Source: JAICMB01 sp963802915
Lineage (GTDB): Bacteria; Acidobacteriota; Terriglobia; Bryobacterales; Bryobacteraceae
Assembly (NCBI GenBank): GCA_963802915.1
Contig: CAWDKQ010000008.1
Coordinates: forward strand, 186,001-250,000
DNA length: 64,000 nucleotides
Direction: 5' to 3'
Notes under the pieces: model-generated
The model's input: the letters and a program-made list of their open reading frames with translations, nothing else
What the model was told of the DNA's origin: nothing
Database searches by the model: none
Shown: positions 7,591-16,055 of the stretch, in pieces
How the letters are laid out: every line of letters starts with the position of its first letter
Numbering within the stretch: position 1 is the first letter of the stretch
Program-made: the position numbers and the translations under genes

Positions 7591-9891
7591 CTATCGGTCG
7601 TTCTTCTCCAACCGGATCAGATCGCGCACCTTGTCTTTCAACTCGTCGCTCGCGTCCTGGATCTGGTTAGTGTCGTAAATCACATGCGGAGTCATGAAAA
7701 TAATAAGCTCGTCGCGGTTCTTCGAATAGGAACGCGATCCGAACAGTCCCCCCAAAATCGGGATGCGGTTCAATCCGGGAATGCCCGACGTGGCGTAACT
7801 GGTCGATTCCAGGATGATGCCGCCGATCGCAATCGTGTCGCCATCCTGAACCGTCACCTGAGTCTGAACCGAGCGCTGTTGAAAAGATGGCGACGAAATC
7901 GAAGAAGTGGTAGTCTGCTCCGGCGAGCTCACATTCTGATTGATCAGCATCGTAACAATTCCGCTCGGATTGATTTGCGCAGTAATATTGAGCGTCACGC
8001 CCGTATTGACGTTGGAAACGCTATTCGCAAACAGGGACGTTCCGCCCGATTGCGCACCTGTCACTGCCTGCGCCGTGAGCACGGGAACCGAATCGCCCAC
8101 GTTGATCGTTGCCGGAATACTATCGGTCGCAATCAGGCTGGGATCGGAGAGCGACTTCGCCTTTTGCTCGGACTCCAGCAGTTGGACAGCGAGCAGAAGC
8201 TCTTTCGCCTTCCCCACCAGAAACCCGTCGCTCAGGTTGGTTGCGCCCGATCCGAGTGAACCCAGAAGATTATGCACCGTGCTCGCATCGCCCGACGTGT
8301 TCTTATTCTGATAAGTCGCCGCAATGCTGCTCGTAAAATTGTTGGTCAGTTGGACCTCGTAGATTTTTGCCTCGATCAATACCTGCCGAGGAGGAACGTC
8401 CATGTCCCGCAATAGTTTCACTATCTGTTCGTAATCCTCGGGCCGGGCTTGAATCATCAGCGAATTGTTGAACGGGTTCGGAATCACACGCGGCAGCCGC
8501 GGATTGGGTGCGCCGGGATACTGTGCATTTCCCAGGTAATTGCCCGTCAGATCGGAGTTGCCGCCGCCAAGTGGGGTTGCGCCGGTGGCCGATGTTGCAG
8601 CGTTCTGTTGACCCGTGGGAGTAGCATACGGACTTGCACTGGGCAGGCCGCCATAGGTGTTCATTGGCATCTGTCCGCCATACATTCCTCCGCCGTACAT
8701 GCCATTCATGCCGCCGTTCATGCTATTCATGCCGCCCATCATGCCCATGGAATTCAGGCCGCCCATCATTCCCATGCCGCCCATTCCCATTCCACCGGTC
8801 ATTCCGTAACCCATCATGCCCATGCCCGGATAGCCCATGCCGCTTTGCCCGTAGAGCATCATGATCCCGTAGGCGAGCATCATCGCGTTTCCGTACTTGA
8901 CGCGATAGACGTAGTTCTCCGTCGCGCCGGCTGCACCCTTTACGGGGATATCGAGTTTGGCGAGCCATTTTTCAACTTCGATAAATGCGCCCGGATTTGG
9001 AGCCACCGCGATAATCGTGCTGATCCGGTCCACCGGAAGGAATTTTATGGGAGAGTTCTTCTCGTCGAGAGAAATGGATTTGACGATCGTGTCCAGTTCC
9101 TTCACCAGATCGCTCGGCCTTCCGTGCTTGGTTTCAAACAGGTGCACGCGGTTACGGGCCAGCGTATCGTTATCGAAAAGCGCCACCAGTTCCATCAGCC
9201 GTTTCATGTTCCGGCGGCTGTCGAGAATCAGCAAAAGGTTCGCGGGACCATAGGAATAAATCGACGAGTTTTCGCCCCGAAACGGATCCAGCACCTTGGC
9301 CAGTTGATCGGCCGTCGCGTATTTCAGGAACACCAGGTTGAGCATGGTGCGGTCGTCGTCGGGAATATTCTTCGGATTCGTCACCTGCTCGGGCGGCAGC
9401 GGGAAGTGAGAGATCTCGGTCAACGGAACCACGCGATACAACTCGCCCTGTTGCACCATGCCGAATCCGTTAATGCGAAGAATGGCCTCCAGCAGCGAAC
9501 GCGTATCGATATTCTTCGTTTCGCCGTACGTATTCAGAATGACCCCGCCCTTTACGCGGGGGTCGAGCACATAGTTGAGGTGCAACTGGCGCGCGAGCAG
9601 GTCGATCACTTCCGTCAGCGATGCGTTGTTCATCGTCAGCCCGCCATAGACCGTCGGAGCGACCTGTGGCGTGGTTTGCGCGGGCGCGGCCGCGTTCGGC
9701 GTCCCCGCCGGTTGCTGACCCGCCGGCTGCGTGGCGGGAGCAGGAGTCGCCTGCTGCTGTTGTTGCTGCGGCGAAGGCGCGACCGGTCGCGGAGTAAAGC
9801 CTGGCGGAAATACTTGCGGCGCCTGGCCGGCGACAACGGCGGTCAAAACTAGCCATACCAGCGCACCGCGAAACGACTCGGGCAATCGCAC
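7591..9891 (-). CDS. gspD: Type II secretion secretin GspD
   Basis: 766 residues from a GTG that abuts the previous stop. A signal peptide (ALVWLVLTAVVAGQA) is followed by a Pro/Gln-rich linker, an N0-type domain (GGLTMNNASLTEVIDLLARQLHLNYVLDPRVKGGVIL), N1-N3-like repeats, and the secretin core with VPVLTAQAVTG, GVTLNITAQIN and VQDGDTIAIGGIILES. It should form the outer-membrane gate of the secreton. Between two N-domains (about residues 345-410) it carries a striking Met/Gly-rich insert of tandem GMGMMGG-like units that is not part of the secretin fold. Last gene of a long minus-strand operon. Confidence 0.93.
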   Translation of the reverse strand: MRLPESFRGALVWLVLTAVVAGQAPQVFPPGFTPRPVAPSPQQQQQQATPAPATQPAGQQPAGTPNAAAPAQTTPQVAPTVYGGLTMNNASLTEVIDLLARQLHLNYVLDPRVKGGVILNTYGETKNIDTRSLLEAILRINGFGMVQQGELYRVVPLTEISHFPLPPEQVTNPKNIPDDDRTMLNLVFLKYATADQLAKVLDPFRGENSSIYSYGPANLLLILDSRRNMKRLMELVALFDNDTLARNRVHLFETKHGRPSDLVKELDTIVKSISLDEKNSPIKFLPVDRISTIIAVAPNPGAFIEVEKWLAKLDIPVKGAAGATENYVYRVKYGNAMMLAYGIMMLYGQSGMGYPGMGMMGYGMTGGMGMGGMGMMGGLNSMGMMGGMNSMNGGMNGMYGGGMYGGQMPMNTYGGLPSASPYATPTGQQNAATSATGATPLGGGNSDLTGNYLGNAQYPGAPNPRLPRVIPNPFNNSLMIQARPEDYEQIVKLLRDMDVPPRQVLIEAKIYEVQLTNNFTSSIAATYQNKNTSGDASTVHNLLGSLGSGATNLSDGFLVGKAKELLLAVQLLESEQKAKSLSDPSLIATDSIPATINVGDSVPVLTAQAVTGAQSGGTSLFANSVSNVNTGVTLNITAQINPSGIVTMLINQNVSSPEQTTTSSISSPSFQQRSVQTQVTVQDGDTIAIGGIILESTSYATSGIPGLNRIPILGGLFGSRSYSKNRDELIIFMTPHVIYDTNQIQDASDELKDKVRDLIRLEKNDR

Positions 9892-10272
9892 CTACTTTTT
9901 CCCCGTGTTCTGGCCCGCCGCGATGGCGATCAGTCCCTTCTCGTCGCTGCTCATTTCCGTCTTCTTCCTGGTCCAAACAAATTGTCCGAATGGCGTTTTT
10001 CGCTCGAATCGCACGCTGTCGCCCAGGTCGGTGGCGCTGACAGGATTCGGTTGCTCCGGCATCGTCGGTTTGGGGATATCGCTGTCCCGCCACTTCGTCA
10101 CGCCGAACGGTGTCTGCCGGTACATCCATTTGTTCCCGCTCGCATCCGTGTAGCTGTACGTATACGGCTGCACTTCTTTTGCATCCGCCGGGATCTTGCC
10201 GGCCGGCGCATTGCCGTCCGCGGCGAAAGCGCTCACACCCACGAAAACACCAAGCACAATTATGTTTTTCAT
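9892..10272 (-). CDS. Exported protein with two TPFG motifs, within the type II secretion operon
   Basis: 126 residues with a short signal peptide (MKNIIVLGVFVGVSAFA). Two similar segments can be seen: NKWMYRQTPFGVTKW and VRFERKTPFGQFVW. A third copy of the same motif (NTTPFGVTCRW) forms the C-terminus of the GspC-like protein encoded just upstream, suggesting a shared small beta element. It lies between gspC and gspD and touches gspD with no gap, so it is probably a periplasmic accessory of the secreton. I do not know a named family for it. Confidence 0.7.
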   Translation of the reverse strand: MKNIIVLGVFVGVSAFAADGNAPAGKIPADAKEVQPYTYSYTDASGNKWMYRQTPFGVTKWRDSDIPKPTMPEQPNPVSATDLGDSVRFERKTPFGQFVWTRKKTEMSSDEKGLIAIAAGQNTGKK

Positions 10273-10296
10273 TTCTCTTTTCCTAATGTTGCAGGC

Positions 10297-11049
10297 CTAC
10301 CTGCCCACTGGCTCCCAGCGGCAGGTAACGCCGAATGGCGTTGTGTTCACTTTCTTTTGAACACCGTCGATGACGGTTCCCACAGGCGAGGTATCGCCTG
10401 CCTGGCACAGCCGAACCCCGCCGGATTCTTTGCCCGGGCCGTTCACATCGGCCGAAGCCGGCGCGGAATCGCTCAAACTTTTGGCGCCCTGCTGCGGCGC
10501 TGCCGCCGGAGCCGCTGCTGCCGGCGCTGCCGCGGCGTCCTGCTGCGCCACGAGATTCTTTTCCATGATCTCGTCCAGCCGTTTGCTCACTTGCTTCCCG
10601 TCCCATTCAAAAACGATTTCTTTGTTATTGACGGATACGAGCGTGAATTCGCCGATCTTGTCGCCAGGATGATAGCCTTTTTGTGGACCTCGGCCATCGC
10701 TAAGCACTACCGTCGGCGGTATGCCTTCCCACAACATCACGCCGTGAGCGGTTGGAAGCGGAGGCATCTTCTTGGGTGGCGGGGGGGGCGGAGGTGGATC
10801 GGGAATCGGAGTCGGATTGCGATCCGGCGAGAACAGGTTTTTTACCGCGACGTCGCCGTAAGCACTGGCGTCAAGCGGCCCCACTTTCTTCAATGGTGGC
10901 GGCGGAGAAACGGCGGGAGGTTGCACGCGCGCCATTCGGATCCTGCGCTCCTGCTCCTTCTCTTGCAGATACCTCGTGCGCAGATACCATCCGAGCAGGC
11001 TAACCAGCGCCAGCAGGGCCACGTTCAGAACCAGCAGATTCCGCTTCAA
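10297..11049 (-). CDS. GspC-like inner-membrane clamp protein
   Basis: 250 residues. A membrane helix near the N-terminus (LLVLNVALLALVSLLGWYL) is followed by a charged and proline-rich linker, AVKNLFSPDR (the start of the GspC homology region), a Pro8 run, and a homology-region domain (AHGVMLWEGIPPTVVLSDG, GYHPGDKIGEFTLVSVNNKEIVFEWDGK). In known systems GspC links the inner-membrane platform to the secretin N0 domain. There is no PDZ domain; an Ala-rich spacer and a C-terminal TPFG element stand in its place. ATGA overlap with the preceding gspM. The family assignment rests on motif order and position. Confidence 0.75.
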   Translation of the reverse strand: MKRNLLVLNVALLALVSLLGWYLRTRYLQEKEQERRIRMARVQPPAVSPPPPLKKVGPLDASAYGDVAVKNLFSPDRNPTPIPDPPPPPPPPKKMPPLPTAHGVMLWEGIPPTVVLSDGRGPQKGYHPGDKIGEFTLVSVNNKEIVFEWDGKQVSKRLDEIMEKNLVAQQDAAAAPAAAAPAAAPQQGAKSLSDSAPASADVNGPGKESGGVRLCQAGDTSPVGTVIDGVQKKVNTTPFGVTCRWEPVGR

Positions 11050-11642
11050 AACGACGCGTTTCCTTTCTTCTCGGGAATCAACTTCGACGCCACTATGCCG
11101 GTGACAGTCAGGCGTACGGGGATCATTTTGGTTTTGGCATTGGCAGTCGCAAAACGCACTTCTTCGGTCGCAATCAACTCCGGTTGAACGCTCAGGAACG
11201 CCATGAAATTTACAAGCTGATCCGTTCGGCAGTCCATTGTAATGGAGACGGGGACTTCGCCGTAGGCGTCTCCGAATCGCCGCGGCTGGCCCAATTCAGT
11301 CTGCCGAATTTCAAGCGGAGGAGTCTGGTTTTTCGCAACCTCACTCAGGATTTGCACCAGGCGCGCCTGCGCCTGCGCGGCCGTGTCTCCGGCGAGTAAC
11401 CCTTTTTCACGTTCGGCCAGTTCGCCCGCCACTTTTTTATAGATCTCCTGCTTAGCCGGGAGAGTCGCTGCGATCTGCCGCTGCTTATCGAGCTGTTTCC
11501 GAAGCCGGTCCACCGACTCGATCGGTTGCACCACGGTTCCACCCGCGTCGCTGGTCCGTGTCGCGAGAAACACGATAAAGAAAACGCCGAGGCCGACGGC
11601 CAGAAGGATCAGCGCCCGTTTATCGCGATCGCTCAAATTCAC
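11046..11642 (-). CDS. GspM/PilO-like type II secretion platform protein
   Basis: 198 residues: a cytoplasmic start (MNLSDRDKRALILLAVG), one membrane helix (ILLAVGLGVFFIVFLA), a coiled coil (VDRLRKQLDKQRQIAATLPAKQE) and a periplasmic ferredoxin-like domain with VPVSITMDCRTDQLVNFMAFLS. This is the architecture of GspM and PilO, which pair with GspL/PilN in the inner-membrane platform. It overlaps gspL by 4 bases upstream and gspC by 4 bases downstream, supporting translational coupling. The gene symbol is withheld because the M and O families cannot be separated by eye. Confidence 0.8.
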   Translation of the reverse strand: MNLSDRDKRALILLAVGLGVFFIVFLATRTSDAGGTVVQPIESVDRLRKQLDKQRQIAATLPAKQEIYKKVAGELAEREKGLLAGDTAAQAQARLVQILSEVAKNQTPPLEIRQTELGQPRRFGDAYGEVPVSITMDCRTDQLVNFMAFLSVQPELIATEEVRFATANAKTKMIPVRLTVTGIVASKLIPEKKGNASF

Positions 11643-12961
11643 TGATTCACCCCTTCGCGCGATGCGCGAATGCTAAAGGTCTCGCCGGTGGGCACGCGTG
11701 CCATCGGGAGCGTAAACTCGGACCCTTTGAACTGCTTGGTGCCGTCGAGAGCCTTGAGTAGCGGCGTGGATTGATCGGTCTGGCCGGAAATTGTGAGCTG
11801 GGTGCGGCTCAACTGCAGACCGTTCAACCAGGTGGGCGGCTTCAGTACGCGCGTCAATTCATTGAGCGCGTCCATGTCGTCTTTGGATCGCAGGCGGAAA
11901 GTGTCGAGCATCTGCGCCCGGTTGCGGAGCGTCGTGATCTCACGGTCGAGAGCAGTCGCTTTTGCGGCCTGCGGCTGCACCCCTTTGATTTGTTGTTCCA
12001 GAGTCTCCACGTACTGGCGATTTTCATAATTCCCACTGAGAGCCAGCCCGCCGAGAGCGAACAGCAGCAGGGATGCGAGCACCATGGTCGGAACGTAGAT
12101 CCAGCGCGATCGGGCCGCGCGCTGCTCTTCGGGAAGCAGGTTGATCGATAGCGCTAGCCGCGGGCAGGCGCCGGTGAGCGCCGTCGCGTACGGCATTGCC
12201 ATGCGGGAAAGATCCTCGCCTTCAGGCGCGGCGGTCGGCTTCGGCAGGATGGCATCGAAAGAGGTGGGCTCGTAATCGGGATCGAGACGCAATTCGGAAA
12301 GCGCGAGCGACCGCACGCGCTGCTCCGGCATTTCCAGGCTCGCGGAAAACAAGGGATGCGTGGGGCTTTCGCCGTAGACTTCGAACAGTTCTTCTTCGTC
12401 ATCCTGCCGCTGGGGCGAAAGAGCCAGAAATCCTTTGGCGGGAGCCGCATACAGGCGCACCGCGGAATACATCGACGCCGCCGAAAAGGTGAAAGAGGAA
12501 ACTTTGATGCCCGCTTCGTTGAACAACGCGATGTAAGAATCCAGCACGTCGCGCCGAGTGATGCCGACCAGAATTGTAGGCGTTTTGCCGATCCGCGCCC
12601 AGGCGTAAACCGCTTCGTTTTCCGAATAGGGATGCAGCGAATCGATCTGGAAATTGAGCGCCGCGGGAACATCGCGATTCACGACGCCCGGCAGCGCCAC
12701 CTGCCGTACGATAACATCCTGGCGAGGAAGCATCACGGTTGCGGTGAGATAGCTGCACCCGAGTTTGCGCAGGAAATCGGTGTAAGTGGCGCCCCACTCG
12801 GCCGCCGGCTGCTCGCGGAATTTGAGGATATTAAGCGATCCGAGAATCCGCACTCCACCCGGACGCACGCGAGCGACGGTTATGTTGAGATCCTCGCTGC
12901 TGATTTCAATACCGGTGCCCGTGCCGATGGCTATCCACTTTCTCAGGTCCGCGGGGCTCAT
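11639..12961 (-). CDS. GspL-like protein (PilM-type actin fold joined to a PilN-type domain)
   Basis: 440 residues. The first 250 resemble the actin-like fold of GspL/PilM (IEISSEDLNITVARVRPGG, VMLPRQDVIVRQVALPG, and ALNFQIDSLHPYSENEAVYAW). A membrane helix follows near residue 290 (VPTMVLASLLLFALGGLAL), then a coiled coil (LEQQIKGVQPQAAKATALDREITTLRN) and a periplasmic ferredoxin-like domain. In known secretons GspL binds the GspE ATPase in the cytoplasm and GspM in the membrane. Here PilM-like and PilN-like parts are one polypeptide, as in GspL. ATGA overlaps on both sides. Confidence 0.82.
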   Translation of the reverse strand: MSPADLRKWIAIGTGTGIEISSEDLNITVARVRPGGVRILGSLNILKFREQPAAEWGATYTDFLRKLGCSYLTATVMLPRQDVIVRQVALPGVVNRDVPAALNFQIDSLHPYSENEAVYAWARIGKTPTILVGITRRDVLDSYIALFNEAGIKVSSFTFSAASMYSAVRLYAAPAKGFLALSPQRQDDEEELFEVYGESPTHPLFSASLEMPEQRVRSLALSELRLDPDYEPTSFDAILPKPTAAPEGEDLSRMAMPYATALTGACPRLALSINLLPEEQRAARSRWIYVPTMVLASLLLFALGGLALSGNYENRQYVETLEQQIKGVQPQAAKATALDREITTLRNRAQMLDTFRLRSKDDMDALNELTRVLKPPTWLNGLQLSRTQLTISGQTDQSTPLLKALDGTKQFKGSEFTLPMARVPTGETFSIRASREGVNQ

Positions 12962-14013
12962 TCGACTGGTACCGCGTTATCGTACCAACGCAGGATGTGA
13001 TATGGAGGATCGTACTTGTCGCCGAGGAAAGCGACCATGGCGGAAACCGACCGGCGCAGGTCTGAAAGCCTGCCGTTTGGGAGGCGCGTCATCGCGGTCG
13101 CCCGAAGAGTGATTACCTGGCTCGATCCGAGTCCAAGATGTCCGCCCGCTAGATTCATATCCGGGACTGCGTTGATCTGATCCCCTGTTTTGAACGGCGT
13201 CTGACGTCGCATGGCGACCACCATCGCCGCCGATTCCACCGGAAGACCCAGTGCCTGCATGACGACAGGTTGGACCGTGTTGATGTCATAAGTACCCGAG
13301 CCGCCGAAAACGGAAAGACAATCTCTTAGACCCGGACGGGGGAGAAGGCGCCCGTCCGGGGCTTTGTCGTACCGGCCGTAAAACAGCTCGGGCGTCATTC
13401 CGCGAATCACAAGGAGTTCTTCGATCTGTTCAAAAGACGCATGTCGCGAGCGAAAAGTCGGGGCGATGGACAGATAATATTCGTCGAAATCAGTGAGTTG
13501 CCCCCCGGGTGCGCCGCTTCGCCAATCGTTGATTCCGGCGACGATCATCTGCGCCCGTTCGGCCGAAACTCCCAGCGCCGCCATCAGAGCCATCAACTGG
13601 GCCGAAGGAGTAGTGTTGATATTCAGCTTCGATGTTTCCGGGATCACCTCGACGTCGGCGAGGCCGGTGGGGTACTGAAAATGGATAACCGGCATCGGAG
13701 GATTATAATAACGCGGCGATCCGTCGGGGTTGCGCTGGCCAGGTCCCCAGATGATCCAAAGAATGGCGCGTTCCACGCTGCCGCTGGCGAGGTAGTAAGC
13801 GCGCAGGGAATCGACATCGGTCGACGTGCGCTCCGTCTCGCCGTGGACAGTGTTGGCGACGGTGAATGCGATCGCCGACAGCGCTGCCGCCAGCCACAGC
13901 ACGGCAAGAAGCGCGCTGCCTGTCCGCCCAAACCGTTGCGGAACCCCGCGCGTAAGCAAAGGGACTCCAGTCGCTTGCTTTCGCGCGCTACCCCGTTTAG
14001 AACACATAATCAT
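12958..14013 (-). CDS. gspK: Minor pseudopilin GspK
   Basis: 351 residues. After a basic leader comes the type III signal helix GSALLAVLWLAAALSAIAFTVA, with no glutamate at position 5, as is typical of GspK. The body has the GspK alpha domain (LRAYYLASGSVERAILWIIW, ERAQMIVAGINDWRSG, and FEQIEELLVIRGM). GspK caps the pseudopilus tip with GspI and GspJ. The leader is unusually long (about 32 residues) and part of it, LLTRGVP, is encoded by a sequence that recurs between gspF and gspE, suggesting a repeat element extended the N-terminus. ATG at 14013 or 14007; overlaps gspJ by 17 bases. Confidence 0.9.
   Translation of the reverse strand: MIMCSKRGSARKQATGVPLLTRGVPQRFGRTGSALLAVLWLAAALSAIAFTVANTVHGETERTSTDVDSLRAYYLASGSVERAILWIIWGPGQRNPDGSPRYYNPPMPVIHFQYPTGLADVEVIPETSKLNINTTPSAQLMALMAALGVSAERAQMIVAGINDWRSGAPGGQLTDFDEYYLSIAPTFRSRHASFEQIEELLVIRGMTPELFYGRYDKAPDGRLLPRPGLRDCLSVFGGSGTYDINTVQPVVMQALGLPVESAAMVVAMRRQTPFKTGDQINAVPDMNLAGGHLGLGSSQVITLRATAMTRLPNGRLSDLRRSVSAMVAFLGDKYDPPYHILRWYDNAVPVE
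13939..13959 (-). repeat. Dispersed repeat copy inside the gspK leader
   Basis: On the minus strand this is TTGCTTACGCGCGGGGTTCC plus G. It matches 20 of 21 bases of 17285-17305 on the plus strand between gspF and gspE. The copy here lies within the coding leader of GspK, which is longer than expected for a prepilin-type leader. It looks like a short dispersed genomic repeat. Confidence 0.5.
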
Positions 14014-14731
14014 CCTTCATCGGGTCCTTGGTCACTCGGATGGGGATGGTCAACGGAACGAGTTGCAACTTCGCCGAGTCCGGTATGAGAGGAGCCATTT
14101 CGACGCGAATAGCGCTGGGCAACAGTGGCTTATTCCAGTGCGTAAGCCAAAGCGGCTTGATCTTCGGATCCGGCGAAAGAAAGCGATAACTGAATCTGCA
14201 AAATGCCAGCTTGTCGGCGATCACGAAAGAGGACGGATTGGTCTCGATCGGCAAAAAATTGGGAACAGAGGTCCCTGTTTCGTCGCGAATCATGCCGGAA
14301 CAAAACGCTCCGGACGCGAGCGGTCCCGTATACATATGCTCATTGACCACCAGACGGACGCCCCGGCCCTCTTCTCCAGGAATGACGTGGAACTCGAGAA
14401 TCATCGGGAGTCCCCGCGTGGCCTGTTGCAGCGAATAAGTGGACACCAGGCGCATCGCCTGAACGTCGCCCTGAAAAAACGGGACGGTGGTACGCGGATT
14501 TTCTCCCTCCGCCATGCACTTCGCCTTGACCGGCATGATCCCTTTCATCTCGGCTTCCAGGATTTTCTCGACGCTCGCGGCGCGGCGGTTGGACATGAGC
14601 CGGTCATTGGATTTGTCCATTGCGCTCAGTCCCACTCGTAATGCGATCAGCATCCCTACCGCCAGCATCGCAACGAGCGTGACCGCGATCAGCAGCTCAA
14701 TCAAGGTGACGCCGGCCTCAGCTCGCTTCAC
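13997..14731 (-). CDS. gspJ: Minor pseudopilin GspJ
   Basis: 244 residues with a prepilin leader MKRAEAG, cut before VTLIELLIAVTLVAMLAVGML, with the conserved Glu5. The long body with SNRRAASVEKILEAEMKG and the gene's position between gspI and gspK fit GspJ. The first mature residue would be valine instead of the more usual phenylalanine, as also in GspG and GspH here. It overlaps gspI by 4 bases and gspK by 17. Its role is assembly of the pseudopilus tip in the inner membrane and periplasm. Confidence 0.85.
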   Translation of the reverse strand: MKRAEAGVTLIELLIAVTLVAMLAVGMLIALRVGLSAMDKSNDRLMSNRRAASVEKILEAEMKGIMPVKAKCMAEGENPRTTVPFFQGDVQAMRLVSTYSLQQATRGLPMILEFHVIPGEEGRGVRLVVNEHMYTGPLASGAFCSGMIRDETGTSVPNFLPIETNPSSFVIADKLAFCRFSYRFLSPDPKIKPLWLTHWNKPLLPSAIRVEMAPLIPDSAKLQLVPLTIPIRVTKDPMKDDYVF

Positions 14732-15150
14732 GGTCCCGGCACCTCTTCCGGCGTCATAATGGCGCGGCGGAATCCATCAATGGGGAATGTCTTCCGTCGC
14801 TCGCCGTTCATCCACCAGATTTCGAGATGGATGCGTTCGAGAATCACCGCTCCTTGCTTGGAGCCCGGAGGCATCTCGAATGGAGTGATCACCGCGCGCC
14901 ATCCGGTCGGCGTCGGTCCCGTCATCACAGGTGGGAAAACGCCTTCGAAAGGGACCATTCTGGGCAAATCCGCCGCGAGAATGAGCTCGTCCATCTTCTG
15001 CCGCGCCAGGATCACCGCACGATCGTAATCCGTAAGGCGCGCTGCGTTGCGCATCGAAGTGGATAACGCCGAGAGCACCCCGGTTACCGCGATACCCATG
15101 ATGAGCGTCGCGACTAATACTTCGAGCAACGTGAATCCGCGCTGTTTCAT
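14728..15150 (-). CDS. gspI: Minor pseudopilin GspI
   Basis: 140 residues. Leader MKQRG, then FTLLEVLVATLIMGIAVTGVLSAL, the classic type III signal with Glu5. LARQKMDELILAADLP is the helix that in GspI follows the first strand. Gene order H-I-J-K supports the assignment. It overlaps both neighbours by four bases (ATGA), so translation is probably coupled. It should initiate pseudopilus assembly together with GspJ and GspK. Confidence 0.87.
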   Translation of the reverse strand: MKQRGFTLLEVLVATLIMGIAVTGVLSALSTSMRNAARLTDYDRAVILARQKMDELILAADLPRMVPFEGVFPPVMTGPTPTGWRAVITPFEMPPGSKQGAVILERIHLEIWWMNGERRKTFPIDGFRRAIMTPEEVPGP

Positions 15151-15644
15151 TGCGTCGGCAGATTCTCCACTCTGGGCACACCGGTCATCGGATCCACGCG
15201 GACGACTCGCGCGGCGCGTTTCCGGTTCACCAGAGCGATACCGAAGGCGGGCACCGTGCCCCCGGGATACAGCAGAAAGCTGCGGGGAGCGTCGGCATCT
15301 TCTTCAGGCAACTCTGGGAGGATACTCTCGATCCGGATTCCTTCGGGCAGTTGTAATTTGCGTTCAAAACCGGCGTCGGTTGAACGCAGCGAGAGTGAAC
15401 TGTCAGCTTTCGAAATCGTCACTTCCACTACCTGCTGCCGCCGCTCCGCGCGATTCAATCCGCCGTTGATGAACGATACGATACTTTGCGTGGCGGCATT
15501 GAGGCGGAGGGTCTCCACACCGGAAGACATAGTTGGATAACTGATTCCAATCACGATCGCAATGATCGTGACCACCACCAGCATCTCGATCAGCGTTACG
15601 CCGGTCTCGTCGTTATTGCGCTTTCCAACTGACGATATCGGCAT
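15147..15644 (-). CDS. gspH: Minor pseudopilin GspH
   Basis: 165 residues. A long polar leader (MPISSVGKRNNDETG) precedes VTLIEMLVVVTIIAIVIGISYPTM with Glu5. The remainder has helix LNAATQSIVSFINGGLNRAERRQQVVEVTI, typical of GspH/FimT-like proteins. The start at 15644 lies 32 bases inside the end of gspG, an unusually deep overlap, and no closer in-frame ATG exists. The protein would link the tip complex to the GspG shaft. Confidence 0.82.
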   Translation of the reverse strand: MPISSVGKRNNDETGVTLIEMLVVVTIIAIVIGISYPTMSSGVETLRLNAATQSIVSFINGGLNRAERRQQVVEVTISKADSSLSLRSTDAGFERKLQLPEGIRIESILPELPEEDADAPRSFLLYPGGTVPAFGIALVNRKRAARVVRVDPMTGVPRVENLPTQ

Positions 15645-16044
15645 TATTCCCTTCGCCGCCGGGTTGGCCGTCTCCGCCTAGCGAGATCAGGTCGGGCTCG
15701 TCGCCGTGGTCGCCAGGGTACTTGTAAATATAAGGGTGTCCCCAGGGATCCGGACTGATGTCCTGCTGTACGTAGGGTCCCTGCCAGTTCTCCGCGCCTT
15801 CAGGTTTGATGCGCAGGGCCTGAAGACCTTGTTCGCTGGTCGGGAACGTACCGGTATCCAACTTGTACGAACTGAGCGCCGTCACGTAGGAGCTGATCTG
15901 CGCGCGCGCCGCGGTCTTCTTCGCTTTATCCGCCTGACCCATGAACTTGGGCAGGACGAAATATGCAAACAGGCCCATGATGGTTACCACCACCAGCATT
16001 TCGATCAGCGTCACACCAGCTTGAGAACTTCGTCTTCGACTCAT
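15613..16044 (-). CDS. gspG: Major pseudopilin GspG
   Basis: 143 residues. Leader MSRRRSSQAG, then VTLIEMLVVVTIMGLFAYFVLPKFMG. The family hallmarks follow: TGTFPTSEQGLQAL, WQGPYVQQDISPDPWGHPYIYKYPGDHG, and the calcium-loop region DEPDLISLGGDGQPGGEG. This is the main shaft subunit of the pseudopilus and the best recognised protein of the cluster. It is followed by gspH in a 32-base overlap and preceded by gspF after 11 bases. Confidence 0.95.
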   Translation of the reverse strand: MSRRRSSQAGVTLIEMLVVVTIMGLFAYFVLPKFMGQADKAKKTAARAQISSYVTALSSYKLDTGTFPTSEQGLQALRIKPEGAENWQGPYVQQDISPDPWGHPYIYKYPGDHGDEPDLISLGGDGQPGGEGNNADIVSWKAQ

Positions 16045-16055
16045 ATTCCGATCTC

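Noticed and set aside
8449..9852. 467-codon open frame on the plus strand opposite gspD
   Set aside because: It lies fully antisense to a clear secretin gene; its His/Arg-rich composition is what reverse reading of that gene produces, with no ribosome site or family.
9982..11187. 401-codon plus-strand frame opposite the gspC/gspM region
   Set aside because: Antisense to overlapping, well-recognised genes and rich in Arg/His with no domain; a high-GC shadow frame.
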